The position numbers and the translations under genes are program-made. A DNA stretch of 64,000 bases from UBA9926 sp018645765 (lineage in GTDB: Bacteria > Pseudomonadota > Gammaproteobacteria > Pseudomonadales > Azotimanducaceae), in NCBI GenBank assembly GCA_949372755.1, contig CASIBO010000002.1, forward strand, positions 248,001 through 312,000. Reading direction: 5' to 3'. Of the stretch, positions 34,536 through 43,305 are shown piece by piece. Below the pieces are notes generated by a model. That model ran no database searches. It was not told the origin of the DNA and worked only from the letters and a program-made list of their open reading frames with translations. How positions within the stretch are numbered: position 1 is the first letter of the stretch; every line of letters starts with the position of its first letter.

Positions 34536-35644
34536 AGCGTTTGTAGATGGGACAGGGCGCTGTCGGAGTCGCCCAAAGCAAGAAACGAGCGGGCCAACCT
34601 TACCCGAATCAAAACTGACGATTTTAAAGCGAGACTCGCCGAATAATGCGTCACTGCCTCCGAGTGGTCACCTCCCGATGCCGCAAGCGCGCCCATCGCC
34701 GCCAACACATTTGCGCCCGTGCCCTGCTGCTGCCAGCGTGTGATCTGCCGCGACCTTTCGACTTGGGTTTCAAGGCTTAGTTCGGCGTAAACCAGATACA
34801 AGGCGAGCGTTGGAGTCGTCTCAAGTAGCGCGCGGCAACTCTTCTCGGCAAGCTTGGGTTGATCAAAGTCCTCAAATGCGGCGGCGAGTAAGCCATCATC
34901 CTGCAGAGAAATACTCGGCAGGGTATTGAGCCAGGCTTGCCGATCGGCATCGCTGGTCAAGCTTCGCCGACCAGCGACTAACTGCTCATGCTCGGCAAGC
35001 GTCAGGGTCTCATCAAATTTTGCGACGGCCGTTCTATGTTTCGCCAACTGCGACCAGTTCTTAGCCGCGAGCCAGACTCGACGCTTTAGGACAAGCGTCT
35101 TTGGGTTATCGGGCAGCGCGGCTATGTGCTCTGCTGCAACGTCAGTCAAACCCGCCTTCAGAGCAAGTGCCGCTCGGTTGAGCGCAGCCAGTTCCTTCTG
35201 AGGTTGACTGCCTAGGGCGAGCGCAGCCAAGGCGCTGGGCTGGGCCTCGCCAGCCTCGTCAGCATCGCCGGTTGCCAGCAGGGCAAGCGCGACGGGTTTG
35301 GTACTCGACAGATCGAGCGCTTGCGAAAGATATCGATTACCACGCTTTAACTCACCCAACGCCCGTAGGGTTACGCCTTTACCCAAGAAATCCAGGGCTT
35401 TCGCCGTTCGGCGACCGTCAGACCAAGCAGCAAGCTTATTTTTGGTGCCCAAAACAGCCTGCAAAATCACCCAAGACCAGCGTAACGCCAGCAGCAGCAC
35501 AAGCAGTCCCAGTACCGCAACCCACAAACTGGTTTGTAACATCATGTCTTCATAGGCAATCAAGACATAACCTGGCGAGCGACTCGTGATCGTGCCAATC
35601 CCAAGCGCCAGAATGACCGTGATCAAAAGCAGAAAACGAGGCAT
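34532..35644 (-). CDS. hemY: HemY, heme-biosynthesis-associated TPR membrane protein
   Basis: A 370-residue inner-membrane protein with two N-terminal helices (FLLLITVILALGIGTITSRS and LWVAVLGLLVLLLALRWSWV) and a long helical TPR region. Characteristic is RTAKALDFLGKGVTLRALGELKRGNRYLSQAL, close to the HemY_N domain, and a C-terminal TPR (AMGALAASGGDHSEAVTHYSASLAL). It is a proteobacterial-type HemY, not the oxygen-dependent oxidase of the same name in Gram-positives, and has an unclear role in heme assembly or export. It is the last gene of hemC-hemD-hemX-hemY; its start overlaps the hemX stop by one base (TGATG). Confidence 0.9.
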   Translation of the reverse strand: MPRFLLLITVILALGIGTITSRSPGYVLIAYEDMMLQTSLWVAVLGLLVLLLALRWSWVILQAVLGTKNKLAAWSDGRRTAKALDFLGKGVTLRALGELKRGNRYLSQALDLSSTKPVALALLATGDADEAGEAQPSALAALALGSQPQKELAALNRAALALKAGLTDVAAEHIAALPDNPKTLVLKRRVWLAAKNWSQLAKHRTAVAKFDETLTLAEHEQLVAGRRSLTSDADRQAWLNTLPSISLQDDGLLAAAFEDFDQPKLAEKSCRALLETTPTLALYLVYAELSLETQVERSRQITRWQQQGTGANVLAAMGALAASGGDHSEAVTHYSASLALKSSVLIRVRLARSFLALGDSDSALSHLQTL

Positions 35645-36711
35645 CAGGGGGACACAACCTGTGGCTTTTGAGCCTGCCCTAACGCGGCTATTGATCCTTC
35701 AATCGATGGCAGCTCCGGCTGAATGATCTCCATTTTAAGTTGCCCTAAGCCAACCAAAAAAGCCTGATGCGGCGCAGCCGTCGGATCGAAATAATCAACA
35801 ACCCAGGTCTCCACTTTGCGCAGCTCCTCGTCGAAAATAGGCTGCTCCAACCGAAGCAGGGCGCTTTGCGCCGTACTTAAGCTCAGCAACAGATTCTGCC
35901 TTAGATCTTGTGCCGCTTGCGCCGTTGGAATGGGCTTGGGTACAGCCTCGCCCCGCCTGAAGTCGACAAGGCCAACCAACCGTGCCGAAAAGGTATTCCA
36001 TGCCTGCTGAGCCCAGCCCCAAAAACCGGCCACAGGCGGCTGCATCGGCTGCGGCATTTGCTTCGGCGCGAGCCTCGCATGCCTGAGAGGCAAATCTGCC
36101 ACCGTACTCATCAATTGACCAAGGGTTAAATAAAGACCAATTCGATCAACCGATGGCACCTGAGCCAGCTGCGCCAAATCAGAAACGATCGCTGCACGAA
36201 GCGCAACCAAGTCACGCCCCTCAGCCCCGATTAAGGCCATGTCTGCCTGACGCAGAAAACCCATTGCTTGCGGAACATCCGCAAAGACATTCAGCGCGAG
36301 CGACGCCATTCGCACCAGGGTTGCCACTTCTGCCAACTGCCAAACTGCTGCCTGCTCGGTAGTTTGTTGACGGACTAAAGCAAGGGTTTCTGCTTGGCTT
36401 TCGACGCGTATTGTGACCTCTTGGAACACTTCGGCAAGCTGGCTTTGGTCTTGTACAAGGTCGCTCAAGACCCGCCGAGATTGATCCAATTCCGTCTTTA
36501 ATGCTGCCAGTGCGGTCAGTCTTTGGCTTTGGGCTTTTTGCTCATTCTGCAGCAACCACATTTGCCAGGCGCTCAACGCGAATCCGGCTAGCAGCAGTAG
36601 TAGCACAAAGGCCAGTCCTCGCGCGCTTGTTGTACGCGCCGCCGCACCAGCCTCAAGGGCTTGTAAGGTTTCAGATGGTTTCTGGGTTGGCTCTGGGACT
36701 GGCGCCTTCAC
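35644..36711 (-). CDS. hemX: HemX, uroporphyrinogen-III methyltransferase-like membrane protein
   Basis: A 355-residue protein with a short cytoplasmic N-terminus, one membrane helix (GLAFVLLLLLAGFALSAWQMWLL) and a long periplasmic part. The latter begins with a coiled coil (NEQKAQSQRLTALAALKTELDQ) and carries the HemX family body. The C-terminus (PIFDEELRKVETWVVDYFDPTAA) is typical. Despite the name no methyltransferase catalytic core is visible. Together with HemY it is thought to assist late heme steps. It overlaps the hemD stop by 4 bases (ATGA) and hemY by 1, so all four genes are translationally coupled. Confidence 0.9.
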   Translation of the reverse strand: MKAPVPEPTQKPSETLQALEAGAAARTTSARGLAFVLLLLLAGFALSAWQMWLLQNEQKAQSQRLTALAALKTELDQSRRVLSDLVQDQSQLAEVFQEVTIRVESQAETLALVRQQTTEQAAVWQLAEVATLVRMASLALNVFADVPQAMGFLRQADMALIGAEGRDLVALRAAIVSDLAQLAQVPSVDRIGLYLTLGQLMSTVADLPLRHARLAPKQMPQPMQPPVAGFWGWAQQAWNTFSARLVGLVDFRRGEAVPKPIPTAQAAQDLRQNLLLSLSTAQSALLRLEQPIFDEELRKVETWVVDYFDPTAAPHQAFLVGLGQLKMEIIQPELPSIEGSIAALGQAQKPQVVSP

Positions 36712-37454
36712 GGGAACGCGGCTCCTTGATTTGATGGATCACGGGTTAACCCCTCGAGTATGCCAGACACACTGGCGTCTGGGGCCTCAATTAACTGGCT
36801 ATATCCCAAGCGCCGCGCGACATCGGCAATTCTGCTCGCTGTGACACACAGCACAACCCGACGCCGGCTCGCCTCGGATAAATGACTCGATAGCGCCTGC
36901 AAAATATCGGTGCTCGTTACTAAGATCGCGTTGTACCCCTCGGCAATAAGGTCATCAAGGTTTTCAATTCGCTGCGGTACCCGCTCATAACACTCGTACC
37001 GCGCAACCATTGCCCCGCGATCTTGTAAGGTCGTCTCAAGGTAGTCCCGACCCAAGCGACCCGTCACGATGAGCACCTTTTTAGCAAAAGGCGCTGCGAA
37101 CACCGGCAAGCTCAGCAGGGGTTCAGAACCAGGCTGATCTGGCGCGATGGCCGAGATTCCTAACGCTTTAAGCCGCATTTTTGTTGCCGGACCGACCGCA
37201 AAGACATTCGTCTTTGCCGCCCGAGCCAGTTGCGGGATCATGTCTCCCGCATAGTCGATCGCATTTTGGCTGGTAAAAACAATGTACTGCTCGGGATCAA
37301 GGTAGCCATCGGGCGGTAGCTGGGCCATCGCAAGATTGAGACCTTGAATTCGAACTAAGGGCGCCTGCACCACCTGGACCTTGCGCGCCTGCAATGCCGC
37401 GGCGATCTCATCATTAAACCCAGCTGGACGGGTAAGCAGTATCTTTTTAATCAT
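36708..37454 (-). CDS. hemD: Uroporphyrinogen-III synthase
   Basis: A 248-residue enzyme that cyclises hydroxymethylbilane with inversion of ring D. Family sequences are poorly conserved, but the two-lobed pattern is visible: ILLTRPAGFNDEIAAALQARKVQVVQAPLVRIQ at the start, YIVFTSQNAIDYAG (S-x-N-A), VFAVGPATKMRLKALGI, VLIVTGRLGRDYLETTLQDRGAMVARYECYERV and ILVTSTDILQALSSHL. These are the substrate cleft segments. Start ATG 37454 directly follows the hemC stop (TAAATG). The downstream hemX overlaps its stop. Confidence 0.93.
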   Translation of the reverse strand: MIKKILLTRPAGFNDEIAAALQARKVQVVQAPLVRIQGLNLAMAQLPPDGYLDPEQYIVFTSQNAIDYAGDMIPQLARAAKTNVFAVGPATKMRLKALGISAIAPDQPGSEPLLSLPVFAAPFAKKVLIVTGRLGRDYLETTLQDRGAMVARYECYERVPQRIENLDDLIAEGYNAILVTSTDILQALSSHLSEASRRRVVLCVTASRIADVARRLGYSQLIEAPDASVSGILEGLTRDPSNQGAAFP

Positions 37455-38384
37455 TTAGGGCGACTCAGAAACCAGCGCTAAAGCCCCTTTATCGATCAGC
37501 TCGTCTGCAACCCGATCCGCCATAGCCTGGGCATTTTCGATCACATCGCTGCCACTAATAGTGAGCACTTGCTCACCACGCAGATCACTCACAAAGGTGT
37601 CTAGATGCACCATTGGCTCGGAGTCATTGCCTAAGCGTTGTGCAAAAGCGGCAACTGGTAAATTACAGGTCGCCCCAAGCCTACGCGAAATCTGACGCTC
37701 ACAACTGACCGTGGTAAAGGTTGGTTCATGGTTCAGAGCCTTAATGACATCGATCAGATCGTCTCGATCGACACGCGCTTCAAGCCCGACAGCGCCTTGT
37801 CCTGCGCTAGGGAGACAAATATCGGTCGGGATGTTTTCAGTGATCCGATGACCCAAGCCCAAGCGGGCAAGGCCAGCCGAGGCCAGGATAATGCCCTGAA
37901 AATGATCGTCATCTAAACGCTTCAGACGCGTTTCAACATTACCTCGAAGGTTTTCAAACACAAGCTGTGGGTAGGCCCTGGCCAATTGTAGGCACCGCCG
38001 CAAGCTCGACGAGCCGATTCTTGCGCCCGGCGGCAATTCAGCCAAACCACCATAATCCTTGGCAACCAACGCATCACGAGGATCCGCGCGCTGACACAGC
38101 GCAACCAACGCTAGACCATCTGGCAATTCAGCCGGCACATCCTTGGTTGAATGCACCGCGAAATCGGCATCACCCGTTTGCAAGGCAATTTCGAGTTCTT
38201 TGACGAAAACCCCTTTGCCACCAATCTCTGACAGAGCGGCAACACGATTCCGATCGCCTTCGGTCGATAAACCGACTATCTCGACCTGTATCTCGGGGAA
38301 ACTTGCTCTGATCTGATCGGCGACGTTATTAGCCTGCCAAAGGGCCAAGGGACTTCTGCGCGTGGCAAGGCGAATGATTCTCAA
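37455..38384 (-). CDS. hemC: Porphobilinogen deaminase (hydroxymethylbilane synthase)
   Basis: A 309-residue enzyme joining four porphobilinogens into hydroxymethylbilane. The dipyrromethane-cofactor Cys is in SRRLGATCNLPVAAFAQ (near residue 240). Other blocks are RLATRRSPLALWQA at the start, DFAVHSTKDVPAELPDGL (Lys and Asp of the active site) and RIGSSSLRRCLQL, all conserved in the family. It is the first gene of hemCDXY, transcribed leftward. Its promoter is in the 207-base gap shared with the divergent argH; no clear hexamers were seen there. Confidence 0.97.
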   Translation of the reverse strand: MRIIRLATRRSPLALWQANNVADQIRASFPEIQVEIVGLSTEGDRNRVAALSEIGGKGVFVKELEIALQTGDADFAVHSTKDVPAELPDGLALVALCQRADPRDALVAKDYGGLAELPPGARIGSSSLRRCLQLARAYPQLVFENLRGNVETRLKRLDDDHFQGIILASAGLARLGLGHRITENIPTDICLPSAGQGAVGLEARVDRDDLIDVIKALNHEPTFTTVSCERQISRRLGATCNLPVAAFAQRLGNDSEPMVHLDTFVSDLRGEQVLTISGSDVIENAQAMADRVADELIDKGALALVSESP

Positions 38385-38591
38385 AGGGGCCCCTTAACGT
38401 CTAAAACCGCAACACTAACTTGGACGGGTTGACGAGTAAACCTTGATTTTCAGAAACCGGGCGCAGCGCGCTAACCGAAACTTGATTCAGGCCAGCCCGA
38501 TTAAAACCCATCGCCTGCCCTTGCCAGCAGATCACACCAACTCTGATTCACCAACTGGTATACTCTTATTTTTTAGCATCAGGAAACCTCA

Positions 38592-39977
38592 GTGAGCCAA
38601 GGCAATGAAAAGCTATGGGACGGTCGTTTTTCGGAGGCAACCGATGCCTTTGTCGAAGCCTTTACCGCATCCGTCACGTTCGATTTCGAGTTGGCGCTGT
38701 TCGATATCGAAGGGTCCGTGGCCCATGCCACGATGCTGGGCCGGTGCGGCATTATCGATGGTGAGACCGCCAAGGCCATTATCAGGGGCCTGAACGAAAT
38801 CCGAGCAGATATCGAAGCTGGTGTCTTCACTTGGTCCGTTCAGCTTGAGGATGTTCACATGAACATCGAAGCCGCGCTCACCGACCGAATTGGCGAGCAG
38901 GGCAAAGCCTTGCACACCGGACGAAGCCGAAACGATCAAGTGGCAACCGATGTCAGAATGTATCTTCGGCACAACATCGATCTGATCCTCGAGCAGATCC
39001 GGCATTTACAACGCGGACTCCTGAACCTCGCCGAAGGCCATTGCGAGACCATCCTGCCCGGATTTACTCATCTGCAAGTCGCTCAGCCGGTGGTTTTTGG
39101 TCACCACCTCATGGCTTGGTATGAAATGCTGCGCCGCGACGCCGATCGGCTCCAAGATTGTCGGCGCCGGGTCAACACCTTGCCCCTTGGTGCTGCGGCA
39201 TTGGCCGGCACTAGCTTCCCAATTGATCGCGCAATGGTCGCAGATTTACTGGGTTTTGAGGCGATCGCAGAAAATTCTCTCGATGCGGTCAGTGATCGAG
39301 ATTTCGCGATTGAATTCACCAGCGCCGCCAGTCTTTTGATGATGCATCTGTCGCGTTGGTCAGAGGAGATGATTTTATGGGCCTCGCCCCAATTTGCGTT
39401 CATCGAGCTGCCGGATCGATTTTGCACTGGGTCCTCGATCATGCCGCAGAAAAAGAATCCTGATGTCCCAGAACTCGTTCGAGGCAAAGCGGCGCGGGTC
39501 TTTGGCAGCCTGATCGCGCTGCTGACCCTGATGAAGAGTCAACCGCTGGCCTATAACAAGGACAATCAAGAAGACAAAGAACCGCTCATCGATACCGTTC
39601 GAACCCTGAAAGATTGCCTGCGCGCTTTTGGCGATATGATCCCCAATATTAAGGCCCGGCCAGACAACATGCGCGCTGCGGCAGAACGCGGCTTTGCCAC
39701 CGCCACAGACCTTGCTGATTACCTGGTGAGAAAGGGCCTGGCGTTCCGGGATGCCCATCACGTTGTCGGGCGTTTAGTGGGGCTTGCGGTCGAGCGGGGC
39801 GTCGATTTGGCAGAATTGACGCTTGCTGATTTCGAGACAGAAAGCGATCAAATCACCGAGGATGTCTACGCGGTGCTCACCTTAGAAGGCTCGGTTGCCG
39901 CCAGATCCCACCTTGGCGGGACAGCGCCCGACACGGTAAGGGCGGCCATCGCGCGGGCTAGGCATCAATTAGGGTAA
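38592..39977 (+). CDS. argH: Argininosuccinate lyase
   Basis: A 461-residue tetrameric lyase that cleaves argininosuccinate to arginine and fumarate, the last step of arginine synthesis. The signature GSSIMPQKKNPD contains the catalytic Ser loop. HTGRSRNDQVATDVRMYLR and GFTHLQVAQPVVFGHHLMAW are the other two conserved regions of the fumarase/ASL superfamily. N-terminal EKLWDGRFSEATD is typical. Start is GTG 38592, 6 bases after AGGAAA. It is divergent from hemC, and its last 20 bases overlap the convergent cyaY gene. Confidence 0.97.
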   Translation: MSQGNEKLWDGRFSEATDAFVEAFTASVTFDFELALFDIEGSVAHATMLGRCGIIDGETAKAIIRGLNEIRADIEAGVFTWSVQLEDVHMNIEAALTDRIGEQGKALHTGRSRNDQVATDVRMYLRHNIDLILEQIRHLQRGLLNLAEGHCETILPGFTHLQVAQPVVFGHHLMAWYEMLRRDADRLQDCRRRVNTLPLGAAALAGTSFPIDRAMVADLLGFEAIAENSLDAVSDRDFAIEFTSAASLLMMHLSRWSEEMILWASPQFAFIELPDRFCTGSSIMPQKKNPDVPELVRGKAARVFGSLIALLTLMKSQPLAYNKDNQEDKEPLIDTVRTLKDCLRAFGDMIPNIKARPDNMRAAAERGFATATDLADYLVRKGLAFRDAHHVVGRLVGLAVERGVDLAELTLADFETESDQITEDVYAVLTLEGSVAARSHLGGTAPDTVRAAIARARHQLG

Positions 39978-40317
39978 AGACCTCAACCGGCGCCCCAGAT
40001 TGTTCCCTCACGACCCGGTTGAGGAGCGCCGATAAGCGCTCCTCGGTCACGGCGCAAAACCACTGACCTTGCTGCTCCCGAAGATGAAAGCCCCCCGATT
40101 TGGCCGCGACCCAAATTTCTTGTTGGACGGGCTGTCGACTGATCACGATCTGAGACCCATCGGGAAAGGTTAAAGTCAGCTGCCCATTGGCGCCATCAAC
40201 ATCAATGTCTTGTGGTAATTCATCAATACAATCTTCAATCATCATCATGAGCGCATCCAATCGCTGATGATACTGCTGTTCTATCGAGCCTTGCGACAAA
40301 TCCCTTCTCCCTATCAA
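39958..40317 (-). CDS. cyaY: CyaY (bacterial frataxin)
   Basis: A 119-residue frataxin homologue that binds iron on its acidic first helix and modulates iron-sulfur cluster assembly. The helix reads EQQYHQRLDALMMMIEDCIDELPQDIDVD. The beta sheet includes LTLTFPDGSQIVISRQPVQQEIWVAAKSGGFHL, with the conserved Q-x-x-x-Q-x-W-x-A. Length is slightly above E. coli CyaY (106), and a shorter start within MIGRRDLSQGSIEQQ is possible. It faces argH convergently and shares a 45-base promoter gap with the divergent lptM gene. Confidence 0.93.
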   Translation of the reverse strand: MIGRRDLSQGSIEQQYHQRLDALMMMIEDCIDELPQDIDVDGANGQLTLTFPDGSQIVISRQPVQQEIWVAAKSGGFHLREQQGQWFCAVTEERLSALLNRVVREQSGAPVEVFTLIDA

Positions 40318-40362
40318 CCACCGAACGCAGTATACTCAACGTTTCCGTCTTTATCGTGCGCT

Positions 40363-40476
40363 ATGCGAACAATTGTCATTATTCTTTGCCTCATCCTGAC
40401 GAGCTGCGGTCAGAAGGGCCCTCTCTATCCCAAAGAAACCCTGGCCGAGCCGGAAACGGTCAAGGAGCGTGCATGA
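40363..40476 (+). CDS. lptM: LptM-type small lipoprotein
   Basis: A 37-residue lipoprotein: MRTIVIILCLILTSCGQKGPLYPKE and a short tail. The lipobox is L-T-S-C, with Cys at residue 15. C-G-Q-K-G-P-L-Y-x-P is the hallmark of LptM (formerly YifL), which stabilises the LptDE lipopolysaccharide translocon in the outer membrane. The gene is too short for many annotation thresholds. Its stop overlaps the lysA ATG (ATGA), the usual lptM-lysA arrangement. An in-frame extension to 40267 overlaps cyaY and is rejected. Confidence 0.92.
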   Translation: MRTIVIILCLILTSCGQKGPLYPKETLAEPETVKERA

Positions 40477-41756
40477 ACGATTTTAACTACCAAACCAACC
40501 GCCTGCACTGTGAGGACTACCCCCTCGACAGCCTGGCGAGCACCTATGGCACCCCCTGTTTTGTTTACTCAGCAAGCGCGATGACGGCGGCATATCAAAC
40601 GATCAAATCCGCCTTTAGATACCATGCCCCCCTCATTTGCTACGCGGTTAAAGCGAATTCCAATCTGGCAATTTTAAAGCGTTTATGCGATTTGGGCGCC
40701 GGCTTTGATATTGTTTCAGGTGGCGAGTTGATCCGCGTTTTGAGAGTTGGGGCGGACCCAAGCAAAATCGTATTTTCGGGTGTTGGTAAACAAACCGATG
40801 AAATCGAAGCGGCCCTCGCAGCCAAAATAAAATGCTTTAATGTCGAGTCAGAGGCAGAACTGCACCATATCGCAGAGATCGCAGAACGGCTTGGCACCAC
40901 GGCACCAATTTCCCTGCGTGTAAACCCTGACGTCGACCCCAAAACCCATCCCTACATCTCAACCGGTTTAAAAGAATCCAAGTTTGGGGTTCCGATGAAT
41001 CAAGCTTTAAGACTTTACGCTGCAGCCCAAAGCCTGGCTGGGATTACGGTCAAAGGCCTCGATATTCATATTGGCTCACAAATCACTCAGCTTGCGCCCT
41101 ATCTCGATGCCCTCGACAAAATGTTTGCTCTGATTGACCAGCTCAAAGAACAAGGGATTGTTCTGGAGCATTTTGACATTGGGGGCGGCATGGGGGTCCG
41201 TTATGAGCAAGAACCGGACTTCCCAATCGAGGCGCTCTCGGAGGCCCTGCAGCAAAAGATGGCAGATCGTAAACTGGAGGTTATTTTGGAGCCGGGGCGG
41301 TACATCGTCGCGAATGCTGGCATTCTCCTCACCCAAGTGCTCTACACCAAGCATAACGAGTCTCGGGCCTTCGCAGTCGTTGATGCCGCAATGAACGACT
41401 TGATTCGGCCAGCGCTCTATGACGCGGTGCAGGCCGTACTGCCGGTAATCGCACAACCCAACCCTTCCGAGCGCTTTGAAATCGTCGGTCCAATCTGTGA
41501 ATCCGGCGACTTCCTGGCAAAGGACTGCTTAGTCGATTTAGAAAGTGGCGCGCTCATTGCTCTTGCATCGTCCGGCGCCTATGGCATGTCGATGAGCTCC
41601 AATTACAATACCCGAGGTCGGGCCGCTGAGGTTTTAGTTGATGGCGCGCAAGCACAATTGATTCGACGACGCGAAACCATCGATGACGTCCTCGCTGCAG
41701 AAACCAACCTCGGCACGGTGACGAGCGTGCCAACCGCCAACATCAGCGCGCGCTAG
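40473..41756 (+). CDS. lysA: Diaminopimelate decarboxylase
   Basis: A 427-residue fold-III PLP enzyme that decarboxylates meso-diaminopimelate to lysine. The PLP lysine lies in PLICYAVKANSNLAILK. Other blocks are GAGFDIVSGGELIRVL, VKGLDIHIGSQI (H), GGGMGVRY (phosphate-binding glycine loop), LEPGRYIVANAG and CESGDFLAKD (catalytic Cys at the dimer interface), ending with SSGAYGMSMSSNYNTRGRAAE. The ATG at 40473 overlaps the lptM stop; the longer open frame from 40356 is out of family. The dapF gene follows after 9 bases. Confidence 0.97.
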   Translation: MNDFNYQTNRLHCEDYPLDSLASTYGTPCFVYSASAMTAAYQTIKSAFRYHAPLICYAVKANSNLAILKRLCDLGAGFDIVSGGELIRVLRVGADPSKIVFSGVGKQTDEIEAALAAKIKCFNVESEAELHHIAEIAERLGTTAPISLRVNPDVDPKTHPYISTGLKESKFGVPMNQALRLYAAAQSLAGITVKGLDIHIGSQITQLAPYLDALDKMFALIDQLKEQGIVLEHFDIGGGMGVRYEQEPDFPIEALSEALQQKMADRKLEVILEPGRYIVANAGILLTQVLYTKHNESRAFAVVDAAMNDLIRPALYDAVQAVLPVIAQPNPSERFEIVGPICESGDFLAKDCLVDLESGALIALASSGAYGMSMSSNYNTRGRAAEVLVDGAQAQLIRRRETIDDVLAAETNLGTVTSVPTANISAR

Positions 41757-41765
41757 GGTCTGAGT

Positions 41766-42614
41766 ATGCTCGTCAACTTCTCGAAAATGCATGGCAGTGG
41801 TAATGACTTTGTCGTAATCGATTTGGTGACCCAAGCCGGGACCTTGAGCGCAACTTGCGTGCGCGACCTTGCCAACCGGCATACCGGTGTTGGTTTTGAT
41901 CAATTGCTCACAATCGAGCCCCCAACCATCCGCACGGCCGATTTTTTTTATCGCATCTATAACGCCGATGGCTCAGAGTCAGGCCAATGCGGAAACGGTG
42001 CGCGCTGCGTTGCGAAGTTTATTTTTGACAAGCAGTTATCGCCCAAATCGGAATTGGTCTTGCAAACAAGCACCGGCCACCTCACCACCCAGCGCGTTTC
42101 AAGCCAGACAATTCGAGTGAATATGGGAAAGCCCCAGCTGGATCCAGCCGCCGTTCCCTTTCAACCTCGGTCAGGCGAGCAGGCCCCTTACGCCGCGTCA
42201 TTTCAGGATGGTTCTCGATATGCCTTCGGCGTTGCAAATCTTGGCAACCCGCATGCGGTGCTATTGGTTGAGTCCACTCGGGATCTAGAGGTTGCCGATC
42301 TTGCGACTGAATTTCGCGCGCAGACGGCCTTTCAGGCCGGGGTTAACGTGGGCTTTATGGCCTTGAACTCAAAGACGGCCATCACCCTTCGCGTATCAGA
42401 ACGCGGCGCTGGCGAGACTCTGGCCTGTGGTTCTGGCGCTTGCGCGGCGGTTGCCGTTGGCCGCGCAATGAATCTTTTATCCGAAACGGTTTCCGTCGAA
42501 ATGCCAGGCGGCGCCGTGACCGTCACTTGGCCTGGGCCAGGGCAAGACCTCTGGCTCACTGGCCCAGCCGTTCGAGTCTTCGATGGTAAAATCAAAATCA
42601 ATGACCGGTCTTAA
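41766..42614 (+). CDS. dapF: Diaminopimelate epimerase
   Basis: A 282-residue cofactor-independent racemase converting LL- to meso-diaminopimelate for lysine and peptidoglycan. The two catalytic cysteines are in NADGSESGQCGNGARC and GAGETLACGSGACAAV. The N-terminal FSKMHGSGNDFVVID is typical. It follows lysA by 9 bases and precedes the DUF484 gene by 9. The order dapF-DUF484-xerC-HAD is conserved in gammaproteobacteria. Confidence 0.97.
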   Translation: MLVNFSKMHGSGNDFVVIDLVTQAGTLSATCVRDLANRHTGVGFDQLLTIEPPTIRTADFFYRIYNADGSESGQCGNGARCVAKFIFDKQLSPKSELVLQTSTGHLTTQRVSSQTIRVNMGKPQLDPAAVPFQPRSGEQAPYAASFQDGSRYAFGVANLGNPHAVLLVESTRDLEVADLATEFRAQTAFQAGVNVGFMALNSKTAITLRVSERGAGETLACGSGACAAVAVGRAMNLLSETVSVEMPGGAVTVTWPGPGQDLWLTGPAVRVFDGKIKINDRS

Positions 42615-42623
42615 GGAGCCATC

Positions 42624-43301
42624 ATGAGTGACAAGGTTACCTACACCCAAATTCAAAACTATTTAAAAGAGAACCCCGGTGATTTAGAGCGCCTCGTGTT
42701 GGAAGCCATCCCCGAAACAAAAGGTGCGGTCTCGCTTGCAGGACACAAGCTACAACTGGTGTCCGAAAAATTGGCACTCGCAGAGCAGCAAATCCGTGAA
42801 TTTATAGACGTGTCGACGCAAAACCAAACGCTCTTCCAGCTGTGTCATCAACTGGTTCAACAACTGCAAAAACCGCAGTCGATTCAAGCGGCAACGGCTC
42901 GCTTGGGCGAAATCTTGAAGGCCACCCTAGACACTCGTGACTACCATTTGTTTATTTTCCGAGAGGCCGCTGAGCCGGATTGCACGGCCACCAGCTTCGT
43001 GTCCCAAGCGCGCTTTCAAACGAGCGTTGGGGGGTTATTTAACCCGGACAAACCCATTCTTGGCGTCGTGCGGGCAGAAGAATCAAAGTGTCTTTTCCCG
43101 GATCTAGATCACGGTATTTCATCCTGCGCGATTATTCCGCTTGTTAGTGAAGACCTGGTCGGCGCGCTAACCATTGGCAGCCAGGACAGCAGTGGTTTTC
43201 ATCGAGAGCAGGACACCTTATTCATTCAATTTATGGGCGACTTCTTGGCGGGACTTATCAAACATCGTTTTTTTATCGACGACCCAAAACAAGGGGACTA
43301 A
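42624..43301 (+). CDS. DUF484 family protein (YigA-like)
   Basis: A 225-residue protein of the DUF484 family, a GAF-like fold found between dapF and xerC. It starts with a short helix (TYTQIQNYLKENPGDLERL), a coiled coil (LQLVSEKLALAEQQIREFIDVSTQNQTLFQLCHQLVQQL), then the GAF-like part ending SCAIIPLVSEDLVGALTIGSQDSSGFHREQDTLFIQFMGDFLAGLI. Function is unknown; a regulatory role in this operon is often suggested. Preceded by AAGGAG 6 bases upstream. xerC starts 4 bases after the stop. Confidence 0.88.
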   Translation: MSDKVTYTQIQNYLKENPGDLERLVLEAIPETKGAVSLAGHKLQLVSEKLALAEQQIREFIDVSTQNQTLFQLCHQLVQQLQKPQSIQAATARLGEILKATLDTRDYHLFIFREAAEPDCTATSFVSQARFQTSVGGLFNPDKPILGVVRAEESKCLFPDLDHGISSCAIIPLVSEDLVGALTIGSQDSSGFHREQDTLFIQFMGDFLAGLIKHRFFIDDPKQGD

Positions 43302-43305
43302 GCCG